A stretch of DNA of 64,000 nt, from NCBI GenBank assembly GCA_040403315.1, contig JBBAKX010000002.1, forward strand, positions 372,001 through 436,000, given 5' to 3'. This document shows positions 26,151 to 35,240 of this stretch, piece by piece. The stretch comes from CAMCXT01 sp040403315 (lineage in GTDB: Bacteria > Bacteroidota > Bacteroidia > M30B66). The position numbers and the translations under genes are program-made. A model generated the notes under the pieces. The model worked only from the letters and a program-made list of their open reading frames with translations, was not told the origin of the DNA and ran no database searches. Each line of letters begins with the position of its first letter. Position 1 is the stretch's first letter.

Positions 26151-26594
26151 ATGAAAGATTATATGAATTTCTTTTTGGATGAGGAGCAGGTTATTTCCGC
26201 ATCAGATCAGCCCGATGAAGGGATCGATTATGCCTATATGCTTCAAAAAGAAGATTTAGATTATTTGTTAGAAGTGTGGGATCAATACAGCGAAGAATGG
26301 AAGTCTGGAATTTGTTTTTTCGTTGGTTGTGCGCCTTTGGAGGACAGCCTGAATCTATTGATACACGGACTAAATGATTCTCATGAAGAAATAAAATTTC
26401 AGTCATTGTGTTCGATTTTACAAAGTGCAGAAGAAGAATTAGAAGACTTTGGAAATTTACCTTCTATATTAAATCCTTTACTTGTAAAAAGATTAATGAC
26501 GGAGATTCAGCAATCGAGTCAGCAGCATGTTTTGGAAGAGGATTTCCCTGAAGTTTTATCGGCATTAAGAAATAAAGCACAGAATTTACTTTAA
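26151..26594 (+). CDS. Hypothetical acidic cytosolic protein
   Basis: 147 residues, strongly acidic and Leu-rich, without signal peptide or membrane segment. The C-terminal two thirds looks like HEAT-type alpha helices (DDSLNLLIHGLNDSHEE-like spacing; FQSLCSILQSAEEELEDFG; FPEVLSALRNKAQNLL). No family is recognised. It begins 29 nt after the acyl-CoA reductase and ends 4 nt before the glycosyltransferase, so it is probably part of a three-gene transcript. Confidence 0.65.
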   Translation: MKDYMNFFLDEEQVISASDQPDEGIDYAYMLQKEDLDYLLEVWDQYSEEWKSGICFFVGCAPLEDSLNLLIHGLNDSHEEIKFQSLCSILQSAEEELEDFGNLPSILNPLLVKRLMTEIQQSSQQHVLEEDFPEVLSALRNKAQNLL

Positions 26595-26598
26595 AAGT

Positions 26599-27873
26599 AT
26601 GTCGAAGCATTTGCTCATTTTAGGATTGGTTTGGCCAGAACCCAATTCTTCGGCTGCTGGAAGCCGAATGATCAAGATTATCGAACTTTTCCTTTCAAAT
26701 GATTGGAGAATTACCTTTGCAAGTGCTGCTCAAAAAAGCAAATTTTCTTATTTAACCGAAAATCGAAAAATTGAAGAGGAAAATATTCAAGTAAATGACT
26801 CAGAATTTGATCAATGGATTTCGAATTTAAATCCTAACGCTGTATTATTCGACCGTTTTGTCATGGAAGAGCAATTTGGGTGGAGAGTTGCAGAATTTTG
26901 TCCTGATGCTATTCGAATTCTCGATACAGAAGATTTGCATTTCCTCCGATATGCAAGGCACCAAGCAATAAAAGATACGTTTATACCTAGTCAAGTTGAT
27001 CTCCAAAATGATCATGCCAAACGAGAGATTGCTGCAATATTAAGATGCGACATTTCATTAATTATTTCCAGTTATGAAATCGAGTTGCTTTTAAATGAAT
27101 TCAACTTAATTAAAAGCCATTTACATTATTTGCCTTTTAAAACTGATTTCGACAAAAATGTAAAACTGAAATCATTCGAAGAAAGAGCAGACTTTGTAAG
27201 TATTGGAAATTTCTTTCATGCACCAAATTTGGATGCTGTAAAAATCCTCAAAAAGCAGCTATGGTTGCCTATTAGAAAATCTCTACCGCATGCGAAACTA
27301 AATATTTATGGAGCATACATTCCTCAGCAAGTGCTGGAAATGCATGATGAAAAAACTGGATTTATCGTTCATGGCAGAGCGGAAAATGCTAAAACAGTTA
27401 TAGAAAACTCGAAAGTTTTATTGGCTCCATTGCGATTTGGAGCGGGCTTAAAAGGAAAATTGTTAGATGCGATGGAATCAGGCACTCCAACAATAACAAC
27501 ATCGATTGGCGCTGAAGGAATGATTTACCAAGACAAATGGAATGGAATGATTGCCGACAATCCAGAAGCGTTTATTGACGATGCAATTGAATTATACACC
27601 AATCAGAAACTTTGGGAGTCTTCGCAAAAAATTGGGATTGAAATAATTCGGAATGTTTTTTCTACAGCTGTTCACGAAGAAAAGCTGATTGAAAAAATTA
27701 ACGAGCTTTCAGATTTATCAAATAAAGAAATTCATCGAAGAAAGAATTTTATGGGTTCGATGCTTATGCATCATACTGCACAAGGCACAAGATACATGTC
27801 GAAATGGATAGAATTAAAAAATCAGACCCAAAACAAAATGGGCAATTCATCCGAAGATAAACTGCCCAATTGA
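26599..27873 (+). CDS. Glycosyltransferase, GT4-like (Glyco_trans_1_4)
   Basis: 424 residues, GT-B fold. The N-terminal domain starts LLILGLVWPEPNSSAAGSRM, a typical open acceptor-side loop. The C-terminal donor domain contains FVSIGNFFHAPNLDAVKIL, then VHGRAENAKTVIENSKVLLA and LRFGAGLKGKLLDAMESGTP, the usual sugar-nucleotide binding region, followed by TSIGAEGM. It probably adds a sugar to a surface glycan or glycoprotein. It lies 4 nt after a hypothetical gene and converges on the MuiA-like gene. Confidence 0.87.
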   Translation: MSKHLLILGLVWPEPNSSAAGSRMIKIIELFLSNDWRITFASAAQKSKFSYLTENRKIEEENIQVNDSEFDQWISNLNPNAVLFDRFVMEEQFGWRVAEFCPDAIRILDTEDLHFLRYARHQAIKDTFIPSQVDLQNDHAKREIAAILRCDISLIISSYEIELLLNEFNLIKSHLHYLPFKTDFDKNVKLKSFEERADFVSIGNFFHAPNLDAVKILKKQLWLPIRKSLPHAKLNIYGAYIPQQVLEMHDEKTGFIVHGRAENAKTVIENSKVLLAPLRFGAGLKGKLLDAMESGTPTITTSIGAEGMIYQDKWNGMIADNPEAFIDDAIELYTNQKLWESSQKIGIEIIRNVFSTAVHEEKLIEKINELSDLSNKEIHRRKNFMGSMLMHHTAQGTRYMSKWIELKNQTQNKMGNSSEDKLPN

Positions 27874-27902
27874 TAGGTTTAATTTGAAGGAAATATTTTT
27901 TT

Positions 27903-29540
27903 CTACCGCTCAATAACCTGCTTGTCTTTTGGATATTCGACAGAATAACCCAGTTTTATTTTAGCAGTTTCGCTTGGTTTAATTTTCAAGTTCCAAAGTA
28001 ATTTACCGTATTCTTCGTTATATTCTGCGTTGCCTTTTTCTTCGATTTCTACTTCGATTGTTTTTTGTTTAGAAATTGGCACTTGATCTAGAATTTCGAT
28101 TTCAATTGCAGTTGTTTTATTGTTTCTAATAATGGTTTCGTAAACATATGTTTCCTTTTGTGAATCACTCAAGATTTTCTTTGATGATTTATCTTGTAAT
28201 TTAATTCTTTTAATTACAATTCGCTCATCTCTTCCCAATGAAATCAGCAAAGTATCACCAGAAGCAGCAGGATTTAAATTAGTTTGGCCAACAAACATAT
28301 CTGAATAAAAGATATTCGCAGGACCAGCTAAAAGATTGTATTTCCCGTAATCTGTAACCTTTGCAAGTAAAAACGCGGCAGGATCAAGTTTTGGAACAGC
28401 GTGGTATTTGAATGTGGCTGGCACATTGTAATTTTGAATTGCGCAAATATGTTCTTTGCCATCCGCTGGAATTGTTTGGCGAGCATCAATTTCAAACTCA
28501 ACATTAATATCTGTTTCTGAAATATTTACTTCATAATTGAAAGGATTTGAATCCCATTCAAATGTTTCAGCAACACCTTTTGCAGTAGTGACATCATTGA
28601 ATTGCACTTGAGCCATGTTCATCGAAACATTCGACAAGGTTGTAGGAGCGGCTGTACTTCTAACCGCATAGGTCACAAAATCAATAAACCTAGGATTCAT
28701 AATTGGGCGGTTATTGTTCAAACTTGGATTAGCAGTAGAAACGCTTACTTTAATATCCTTCCAAGGGAAACCAGTATTTTGAAATATGCGAGCTTTGTAA
28801 AGTATATTTACTGGCTGAGTGGTATTGGCAACCTTGATATCATACATGGGCGTCCAACCAGCTTGTTGAACAATAAACGACGGCATCAATTGAAGCACTC
28901 CACCAACCTCTGAAGAAAAGCTTAATACAATTTCTTTTTCTGGTTCTTTGGGATTCTGACCCATTTCATCCATCTGACCCTGGAATTTATCACGCTTCTC
29001 AGCCAATTTTGTTTCCCGATAGGTGAGATCATGAAGTTTCTTTTTAATTTCCATCATGCGTTGACGATAGAAATCGGATAGCGTTACCAATTCAGCGGGC
29101 TTCAATCCTTCTTGGTTGCTACCCAATTTTTTATTGTTTTCGATTAGGGCGACTTCTCCAGTGTAAACAGCTCTTTGCTCGGCAATCCAAACTAAATCTT
29201 GGTTAAAAACATTTATTGAGTCGAGGAGCTTTTTATAAGCACTATTTTTTGAAGGTTCTTCATTTAATTCTGTGAAGTAATTCACACGTGTTGTTGCCGA
29301 TAACAATGTAGCTGTTCCTTTCAAGGCAACTTGCAAACTTTGGTCGATCATGTGCATCGAAACTCCAGTAATAACAACTTCCGAATTTCCTTTCGGGATG
29401 GTAACATTCACCATTCGGGTTTCTTTGGCTTGACTGCGATAAACGGTTACTTCAGTTACTTTTGAGGTGACTGGAATTTCATCTGCAAAGGATTGAAGTG
29501 AAAGTCCAAAGAGCGTGATTGCAAAAAGGAAGAGTTTCAT
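27903..29540 (-). CDS. MuiA-like DUF4139/DUF4140 secreted protein
   Basis: 545 residues. Signal peptide 1-19 (LQSFADE). The N-terminal DUF4140 domain (about 25-130) begins VTEVTVYRSQAKETRMVNV and SEVVITGVSMHMIDQSLQV. A coiled-coil stretch follows near 165-200 (RQRMMEIKKKLHDL). The DUF4139 domain (about 210-540) includes VQQAGWTPMYDIKVANTTQP, FQNTGFPWKDIKVSVSTANP and a C-terminal KIKLGYSVEYPKDKQV. The family is called mucoidy inhibitor A after a Streptomyces gene; its molecular role is unknown. The gene has a perfect -7 element upstream. Confidence 0.92.
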   Translation of the reverse strand: MKLFLFAITLFGLSLQSFADEIPVTSKVTEVTVYRSQAKETRMVNVTIPKGNSEVVITGVSMHMIDQSLQVALKGTATLLSATTRVNYFTELNEEPSKNSAYKKLLDSINVFNQDLVWIAEQRAVYTGEVALIENNKKLGSNQEGLKPAELVTLSDFYRQRMMEIKKKLHDLTYRETKLAEKRDKFQGQMDEMGQNPKEPEKEIVLSFSSEVGGVLQLMPSFIVQQAGWTPMYDIKVANTTQPVNILYKARIFQNTGFPWKDIKVSVSTANPSLNNNRPIMNPRFIDFVTYAVRSTAAPTTLSNVSMNMAQVQFNDVTTAKGVAETFEWDSNPFNYEVNISETDINVEFEIDARQTIPADGKEHICAIQNYNVPATFKYHAVPKLDPAAFLLAKVTDYGKYNLLAGPANIFYSDMFVGQTNLNPAASGDTLLISLGRDERIVIKRIKLQDKSSKKILSDSQKETYVYETIIRNNKTTAIEIEILDQVPISKQKTIEVEIEEKGNAEYNEEYGKLLWNLKIKPSETAKIKLGYSVEYPKDKQVIER

Positions 29541-29594
29541 GTGATTTGGCTATTCGTTGATTTTTTGATTTTCATCTAAAATTTGATTGAACTC

Positions 29595-29602
29595 CAAACT
29601 TA
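29595..29602 (-). promoter_or_regulatory. -7 element upstream of the MuiA-like gene
   Basis: TAAGTTTG on the minus strand, a perfect TAnnTTTG, ending about 54 nt before the ATG at 29540. Confidence 0.45.
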
Positions 29603-29737
29603 GACGAGCGTGCCAAGGTATGCAGATTTAAAAAGTGTGTTCAAGGCACACCGAAAAATTCTTTTAAATTATTGATAACGAGCTTAATTAATGTGTTTGT
29701 TAAGCATCAATCTAATTGTCTAAATTGCATACTGATT

Positions 29738-30208
29738 ATGAAATCAATACTTGTTACAGTTTTTTTCTTCCTCAGTCTTATGAGCCAAGCACAAACGGAT
29801 AGTCTACCCATTATAACTGGAACATTAAATGATACCCTTTTTCAATCTGAATGGTTTGCCAATTGGTCGCAATCTAAAGGCTACAAGCCAGATGCAGAAA
29901 CAATTGCATCATTGGAAAAAGTAAATACTGAGAGTTTGAACTTCAAAATTTATTTAGGCACTTGGTGCGAGGATAGTCAGATTCATGTTCCTGCATTTCT
30001 AGTTGTTGCAGCGATGCTCAAATGGAAATATGAATTGATTGGCGTTAATCGTGAAAAAGAATGTCCGTTCGAAAAGAAAAATTGCAAGAATTGGGACATT
30101 ACAAAACTTCCTACAATTGTTGTTTATCAGGATCAGATCGAAAAAGGAAGAATTATTGAAACACCTGAATTATCGGTTGAGAAAGACCTATTGAAAATCT
30201 TGAGGTAG
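29738..30208 (+). CDS. Exported thioredoxin-fold protein with a single active-site cysteine
   Basis: 156 residues from the ATG at 29738 (MKSILVTVFFFLSLMSQAQ, a good signal peptide); the frame extends 22 residues further upstream but without signal-like sequence. The thioredoxin active site reads LGTWCEDSQIHVP, with CxxS in place of CxxC, and the cis-Pro is present in ITKLPTIVVY. Two further cysteines lie between (ECPFEKKNC). It is probably a periplasmic monothiol or isomerase-like protein of the Bacteroidota thioredoxin family. It is alone on its strand, converging on the helicase gene. Confidence 0.82.
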   Translation: MKSILVTVFFFLSLMSQAQTDSLPIITGTLNDTLFQSEWFANWSQSKGYKPDAETIASLEKVNTESLNFKIYLGTWCEDSQIHVPAFLVVAAMLKWKYELIGVNREKECPFEKKNCKNWDITKLPTIVVYQDQIEKGRIIETPELSVEKDLLKILR

Positions 30209-30238
30209 CATTTAATTGCAATCCTGAGTTGATTTTTC

Positions 30239-31561
30239 TTACCCTTTTCGTTTGGGTTTCCCGTATTTCTCACGCATTTGCTGATCACGTGTTTTGCGCA
30301 CATTCACTTTTTTATTCTTTTCCGATTTTTCATGGAAAGCGCCACCACCTTCGTTTAGCTTAATTTTAATTTTGTAATCAGGCATTTTAACCTGAGGCAT
30401 TTCATCTGGATTCAGGATTTCAGAAATCTCAACAGCTTCAGGCATTTCAGCCCTTGGAATTGCATATTGCATGAGTTCCTCAATTTTGAGCACCATTTCA
30501 GCATCATTGGATAAAACAAATGATATAGAATCACCTTTAGCATCAGCACGACCAGAACGCCCAATTCTATGAACGTAATTTTCGGTGGTTTCGGGAATGT
30601 CGAAATTGATCACATGCGAAACGCCCGTGATATCTATACCTCTAGAAAGAATGTCTGTAGCAACTAACATTCGTTGTTTGCCTTCAGCGAAATTCTCCAC
30701 TGCTCTAAAACGCGCATTTTGGGCTTTGCTAGAATGGATTACGCCAGCCTCTCCAGGAAATTCATTTTCCAAATGATTATATAATTTATCAGCTAATTTT
30801 CTGCTAGAGGCAAAAATCAAAACCCTTTCCATCCCACCCCGACTCAATATATAATTGAGCAAATTCAATTTGGTGTGGTAATTCGGCACCTGATAGGCCA
30901 ATTGATTGATATTGGTTAGCGGACTTCCACTTGGGGCGGCTTCGATGCGCACTGGCATGCGGAAAAAAGTCTGAATCATGGAGTCTACTTCTTCCGAATA
31001 GGTTGCTGAAAACATTAACGTTTGTCGCTTGGGAGGCAATAAATCGAAAACCCTTTCCAGTTGCGGCCTGAAACCTAAACTGAACATTTCATCTACCTCA
31101 TCGATAATTACTCGCCTGATAACTTTCGATTTTATAGTACTATCTAGCATCAAATCGAGCAATCTACCGGGAGTTGCCACCAGAATATCGAGCCCGGCGA
31201 TAATTTGATCTCGTTGAGCGCGGATATTCACACCACCGTAAATGCCAACTGCATCAACATTCATGTAAGGAGTAAGTTTCTTGATTTCCTCTACTACCTG
31301 AACAACCAACTCTCGCGTAGGAACAATGATTAAAGTGTATGGTAACTTATCTTTTGAGTACTTCCATAATCTTAAACATGGAAGCAGATATGCAATCGTT
31401 TTTCCTGTGCCTGTTTGCGCCAAACCAACCACATCATGCCCTGCCATCATTGCCGAAAAAGCCCGTTCTTGAATTGCTGTTGGACGGGTATAACCCAAAT
31501 CATTCAGTGCATTGAGAATGGGAGTACTGAGATTGAGATCGGAAAATGAAATGGTTTGCAT
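30239..31561 (-). CDS. DEAD-box RNA helicase, RhlE-like (DEVD variant)
   Basis: 440 residues. Helicase motifs in order: Q (GYTRPTAIQERAF), I (AQTGTGKT), Ia (PTREL), Ib (TPGRLLD), II as IIDEVDEMF rather than DEAD, III (SAT), V (ATDILSRGID) and VI (HRIGRSGRADAKG). The C-terminal tail is basic (about 395-440) and ends KYGKPKRKG. It unwinds RNA duplexes, typically in ribosome assembly or mRNA turnover. A perfect -7 element lies 16 nt upstream of the ATG. Confidence 0.95.
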   Translation of the reverse strand: MQTISFSDLNLSTPILNALNDLGYTRPTAIQERAFSAMMAGHDVVGLAQTGTGKTIAYLLPCLRLWKYSKDKLPYTLIIVPTRELVVQVVEEIKKLTPYMNVDAVGIYGGVNIRAQRDQIIAGLDILVATPGRLLDLMLDSTIKSKVIRRVIIDEVDEMFSLGFRPQLERVFDLLPPKRQTLMFSATYSEEVDSMIQTFFRMPVRIEAAPSGSPLTNINQLAYQVPNYHTKLNLLNYILSRGGMERVLIFASSRKLADKLYNHLENEFPGEAGVIHSSKAQNARFRAVENFAEGKQRMLVATDILSRGIDITGVSHVINFDIPETTENYVHRIGRSGRADAKGDSISFVLSNDAEMVLKIEELMQYAIPRAEMPEAVEISEILNPDEMPQVKMPDYKIKIKLNEGGGAFHEKSEKNKKVNVRKTRDQQMREKYGKPKRKG

Positions 31562-31577
31562 AGCTTAATTTGGAGCG

Positions 31578-31585
31578 CAAAGATA
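31578..31585 (-). promoter_or_regulatory. -7 element of the DEAD-box helicase gene
   Basis: TATCTTTG on the minus strand, a perfect TAnnTTTG, ending 16 nt before the ATG at 31561. Confidence 0.5.
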
Positions 31586-31700
31586 AGCGAAAACATCGGC
31601 ACGACTAAGTTGCTGATTAAATGAACAATAGCTCAAACGCTCTCTCACAAAACACAAAATCCATTAAATAAAATGTACATTTAACGACTTACAAAAGACC

Positions 31701-32030
31701 ATGAAAAAACTATTCATTTTAGCTGCAATTACACTATTTGTTGCATGTTCGCCGAAAGTAACTAAGCCTGCAGAAACAGCAGTTGACCGTCCTAAAGTTC
31801 AATTTACGGATGAACAAATGGCAGAGTTGAACAAGGGCAAATTGATTTATGATCAAAACTGCGGATTATGTCACGCTGCAAAAAAAGTAAACTCAAGATC
31901 TGTAGAAGCTTGGAAAGGGGTTGTGCCAAGAATGGTGGTGAAAGTGAATAGGAAAACAGGCACAGAAACTATCAGTCAGGCCGATGAACAGGTGATGCTG
32001 AATTATCTAACAACAATGTGCAATCTATAA
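31701..32030 (+). CDS. Small cytochrome c lipoprotein
   Basis: 109 residues. The lipoprotein signal ends in LFVACSP, giving a lipid-anchored Cys at about residue 16. A single haem-binding motif CGLCH (about 51-55) follows the GKLIYDQNCGLCH start of a class I cytochrome c, and a candidate distal Met lies in GVVPRMVVKV. The length fits a mono-haem class I cytochrome. It is likely a periplasmic electron carrier or sensor. It converges on a T9SS cargo gene across a near-palindromic hairpin. Confidence 0.88.
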   Translation: MKKLFILAAITLFVACSPKVTKPAETAVDRPKVQFTDEQMAELNKGKLIYDQNCGLCHAAKKVNSRSVEAWKGVVPRMVVKVNRKTGTETISQADEQVMLNYLTTMCNL

Positions 32031-32057
32031 TTCATAGATAGGAGTTTTGAATATATT

Positions 32058-32091
32058 TTCAGGCTTATTCATTTAAATGGATAAGCCTGAA
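32058..32091. terminator. 34-bp near-palindrome, possible bidirectional terminator embedded in a CDS end
   Basis: Perfect 11-bp stem (32058-32068 with 32081-32091, ttcaggcttat / ataagcctgaa) around catttaaatg, broken by a single mismatch. It overlaps the stop and last codons of the minus-strand T9SS gene and lies 28 nt past the stop of the plus-strand cytochrome gene. U-tracts are short, so efficiency is uncertain. Confidence 0.5.
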
Positions 32092-34005
32092 TACTTTTCG
32101 GTAATTACCTGATTCGCAAGCGAGAAAGTAAGTTCCAGCAGCCAAGCCCGACATATTAATTGTTATATCAAATTGATTATTATCCGATTTACGAAAATCC
32201 TTCAGCAGCAGGCAACCAGAACTTGAATACAACGAATAATTCAAGGATGGATCGTTAGAATTCAATGTTAAACGAGTGAATTCCTTTGCTGGATTTGGAA
32301 ATAAAATAGCCTCTTGAATAGGTTTCTTCCGGTCGCCCGAATTTTGATTATTGCCTGATGTGAATGCAATTGCAGTTGTTGAATCTGTGCTTGCGACTTG
32401 TTTAATTTCAGTATTGTTTTCAGAGGATGATCGATTTTCTAGAAATGCAATTGCGTCGTTTTTATTCCCAACTCCAGACCTTATAAACACATCGATTAAT
32501 TTGTCGTTTGAACATGATGCTAACACAGGAATGTCGGGCAATTTCGTTCTGACATCAAGTTTACCAGAAGTTATAATTGTAAACCTCCCCCTTTCAGCTT
32601 TAGATATGGTTTTAATGCCCGACTTTAGGTTTACTTGTTGCTCTTCGTGGCACATAAAACCTGATGCGAGATTGTTCCCATTTAAAGAAACACAAATGGG
32701 AAAACTAAATCCTCTGTCTGTACTCAAGGTTTTCCATAAAGCGATGTTTTGATTGTCGGCAGAAAACAAACCCAGCCATGAATTGTGATTTTGACCTTGG
32801 CCTGTAATTAAAAGAGCGTCACTTGCTGCGTTTTTAAACGACAATTCACGGGTAAATTCACCACCCATAATTTTAGTTCCATCAGGCAAAAATTGAAGAA
32901 TACGAGACCTAGTATTAAATGCACCTTTTTTTCCAGTATGAAATTGCACATCAATTAATTTACCTGCATTATCAAGTGCTACCCAACAAATTCCACTACC
33001 AGATCCTTGTGGAGCGCTTGTTTGATCATCATTCACTGTCAATTCATCTTCATTAATATAAAATTCACTACCAAAATCTACCACAAAATGAAAATTGTTT
33101 TCTGAATCAAAATCTGCATTTAAAATTGGATATGCCCAAAATCCACCATAATATTTAATCCATTGTTTATCGCCAGATTCAGAGAGACACAATACAAAAC
33201 CAGAATGTCGATTGACTCTATTGATTTCAGTATTACCAGATGCTGTGTACCAATCTATTTTCTTGTATTGAATTCTTGAGGAGAAATACACTTTCTGATC
33301 GGGCGAGATAAAAACCTTAGACTTGCCATCCAATTGATCATGTAATACTTGATTCTTAAAATATTGCTGCCAAACAATATCACCTTTGGAATTGTATTTA
33401 ATTAAATATTCAGACGAAGTATAACATGAATCAGGAATCTTAATTTCATCTCCCAAGAATCCTTTACGATAATACCCTGCGTAATAAATATTTCCTGAAC
33501 TGTCCGAATCTATTGAAGTCGCTTCAGTCCATGTGGAAGTTTGGCTTCTGACCCACTCTAGTTTACCATCCTCGCTGTAAGTGGCTATAAAACTGGCATA
33601 TCCACCTTTGTGTGTTTTCGTATTGCCATTTGTGGATGGAAACACAAGTTGATGATCGCAAAAACCAGCTACCGCTACACCTTGATTCTTCAACAATTTA
33701 ATTGATCGAATTCTAGAGTCATTGTTGCTTAAGAAAGGCAGTGCCCAACGTGTTTTCCCTTGTTTCGATATCTTGATAAGAAATGATGCCACATGTTTAG
33801 GCGCTTCGAATCGTTTCTTGAGATCAGGAACTTCCATCCATCCACCGTAGGTGCCAGCTGCATAAATATTGCCTTCAGCGTCAGTTTGAGTGCCAGCTAG
33901 ATCAACATCGTAAAATCCTTTTAACACATAGGCCCATTCCGAAAGCGGTTCTTGAGCAAACAGATTATATGGAAACAAAAAAAGCAATGGCAGAAAGAAC
34001 TTCAT
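32065..34005 (-). CDS. T9SS cargo protein with SBBP-like repeats
   Basis: 646 residues. Signal peptide 1-17 (PYNLFAQ). The body consists of beta-propeller-like repeats with alternating phrases such as DAEGNIYAAGTYGG, SDSSGNIYYAGYYRKGF and SPDQKVYFSSR. A Ser/Asn-rich linker follows (about 535-565). The type A T9SS sorting domain lies at about 570-646, with ILFPNPAKEFTRLTLNS, LYSSSGCLLLKDF, INMSGLAAGTYFLAC and a terminal KVFRLIHL. It should be exported across the outer membrane by T9SS and anchored to the surface or released. Function unknown. Confidence 0.9.
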   Translation of the reverse strand: MKFFLPLLFLFPYNLFAQEPLSEWAYVLKGFYDVDLAGTQTDAEGNIYAAGTYGGWMEVPDLKKRFEAPKHVASFLIKISKQGKTRWALPFLSNNDSRIRSIKLLKNQGVAVAGFCDHQLVFPSTNGNTKTHKGGYASFIATYSEDGKLEWVRSQTSTWTEATSIDSDSSGNIYYAGYYRKGFLGDEIKIPDSCYTSSEYLIKYNSKGDIVWQQYFKNQVLHDQLDGKSKVFISPDQKVYFSSRIQYKKIDWYTASGNTEINRVNRHSGFVLCLSESGDKQWIKYYGGFWAYPILNADFDSENNFHFVVDFGSEFYINEDELTVNDDQTSAPQGSGSGICWVALDNAGKLIDVQFHTGKKGAFNTRSRILQFLPDGTKIMGGEFTRELSFKNAASDALLITGQGQNHNSWLGLFSADNQNIALWKTLSTDRGFSFPICVSLNGNNLASGFMCHEEQQVNLKSGIKTISKAERGRFTIITSGKLDVRTKLPDIPVLASCSNDKLIDVFIRSGVGNKNDAIAFLENRSSSENNTEIKQVASTDSTTAIAFTSGNNQNSGDRKKPIQEAILFPNPAKEFTRLTLNSNDPSLNYSLYSSSGCLLLKDFRKSDNNQFDITINMSGLAAGTYFLACESGNYRKVFRLIHLNE

Positions 34006-34234
34006 CGAGATAAAATATAAAACGAAGGTAAATGAAATGCACGAAGCGTCGGGGATATGCTGAGTGCATTGTAAAGTTCAATGTCTTTCAAATTATTCAT
34101 TGCTCCATTATGAAAATTGGATTAAAAATCGTGATAGCAACTTTCCATTTTTTCTTTAAGTTAGCCGCCTGATGATGGCAGTAGTAAATGTCAGCATTTC
34201 AAACTTAAATTTGTTTCCATTAAAACTCATTGTA

Positions 34235-34753
34235 ATGAAAATAATTTATTTAAAACAATTTATATTTTTCATACTATTTTCAATTGTTCTTGTTTCCTGC
34301 AACACGCAAAGTAAAAAAGGCAAATGGTCGAAAGCTGATAAAATTCGCTTTTATACCGAAATGGAAAAAGCCAAAGAGCTTGATAATCTTGGAGAAGATA
34401 AAAGGAAATGGATCGATTGTTATTTTGAAAAAGCTCAAGCAGAATTCAATTCATATGATGATGCCGACAATGATCTCGAAGGTTGTAAAAAACTTGCAGG
34501 AATTTGCGGAAGTGAAATTATTGACCAAGGAAGCGAAATTGGGAAGTGGTCGGAAAGAGATAAGAAATTGTATTTTGATGAGATGAATAAGACCGATTTT
34601 TCTTCTCTTGGAGATATGAAAGACGACTATGTAAACTGTTACCTAAATAAGTTAGAGAACAATTTCCAATCGATTAGAATGGCAAATTTAGACACGCTTA
34701 AATGTGAAACATTAGCCCTTGAGTGCGCATCGGAATTGCTTCCAGCAAATTGA
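34235..34753 (+). CDS. Lipoprotein with two tandem copies of a novel ~65-residue domain
   Basis: 172 residues from the ATG at 34235 (MKIIYLKQFIFF); the frame extends 21 residues upstream without support. The lipobox is SIVLVSCNT. Two similar halves follow: KGKWSKADKIRFYTEMEK with WIDCYFEKAQAEFNS and CKKLAGICGSEI, then IGKWSERDKKLYFDEMNK with YVNCYLNKLENNFQS and CETLALECASELL. Conserved positions are the GKWS start, CY near the middle and two C-terminal Cys, so each copy probably forms one disulfide or two. No family recognised. It is followed 34 nt later by another lipoprotein gene. Confidence 0.75.
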   Translation: MKIIYLKQFIFFILFSIVLVSCNTQSKKGKWSKADKIRFYTEMEKAKELDNLGEDKRKWIDCYFEKAQAEFNSYDDADNDLEGCKKLAGICGSEIIDQGSEIGKWSERDKKLYFDEMNKTDFSSLGDMKDDYVNCYLNKLENNFQSIRMANLDTLKCETLALECASELLPAN

Positions 34754-34787
34754 GATCAAGAACAATAAAATTTAATTACTTCATTCA

Positions 34788-35222
34788 ATGACAAAAAGAA
34801 TTTTTACTGGCTTGTTTTTAATGATATTATTGCTTGCATCTTGCACCAATAAAAATAAACATCTAGGCACTTGGATAAGCCGCGACGACCGAGGCAATGA
34901 ACTACAGCTTGTATTTCACGAAGATTCAACCATGAAATTAAGTTCGGCTGGAAATGTTATTATTTCTGATGAACCTATCGTTGTTGAGACGGGAGAAAAG
35001 ATTGAAATTAAAGCAAAACTTGATCAAGAAAAATCTCCAATGGATCTAGATTTTGTGATGTATGTGAACGGCAAATCTGATGAATCAAGAAGCATGCGCT
35101 GCTTGTTAAATGTTAAGTCGGCTGACGAAATGGAATTTCAAATTGAAAGAAATAGCTCCGTTCGACCTGCCAAAATCGATACTTCTAGCCCAGGCTATCA
35201 ATTGTTTAAGCGTGTTAAATAA
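34788..35222 (+). CDS. Lipoprotein, hypothetical (lipocalin-like region)
   Basis: 144 residues. Signal with lipobox LLLASCT. The body is predicted beta-rich: LGTWISRDDRGNELQLVFHE, TMKLSSAGN, IEIKAKLDQE, MDLDFVMYVNG. The GTW opening and strand-rich pattern resemble short lipocalin-like domains, but I cannot assign the family. It is 34 nt downstream of the duplicated-domain lipoprotein and probably co-expressed with it. Confidence 0.7.
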   Translation: MTKRIFTGLFLMILLLASCTNKNKHLGTWISRDDRGNELQLVFHEDSTMKLSSAGNVIISDEPIVVETGEKIEIKAKLDQEKSPMDLDFVMYVNGKSDESRSMRCLLNVKSADEMEFQIERNSSVRPAKIDTSSPGYQLFKRVK

Positions 35223-35240
35223 CGAGTACAATTAGAAAAA

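Noticed and set aside
27839..27868. tgggca/tgccca hairpin at the end of the GT4 glycosyltransferase gene
   Set aside because: Only 6 bp of stem with an 18-nt loop and no T-run; too weak to call a terminator.
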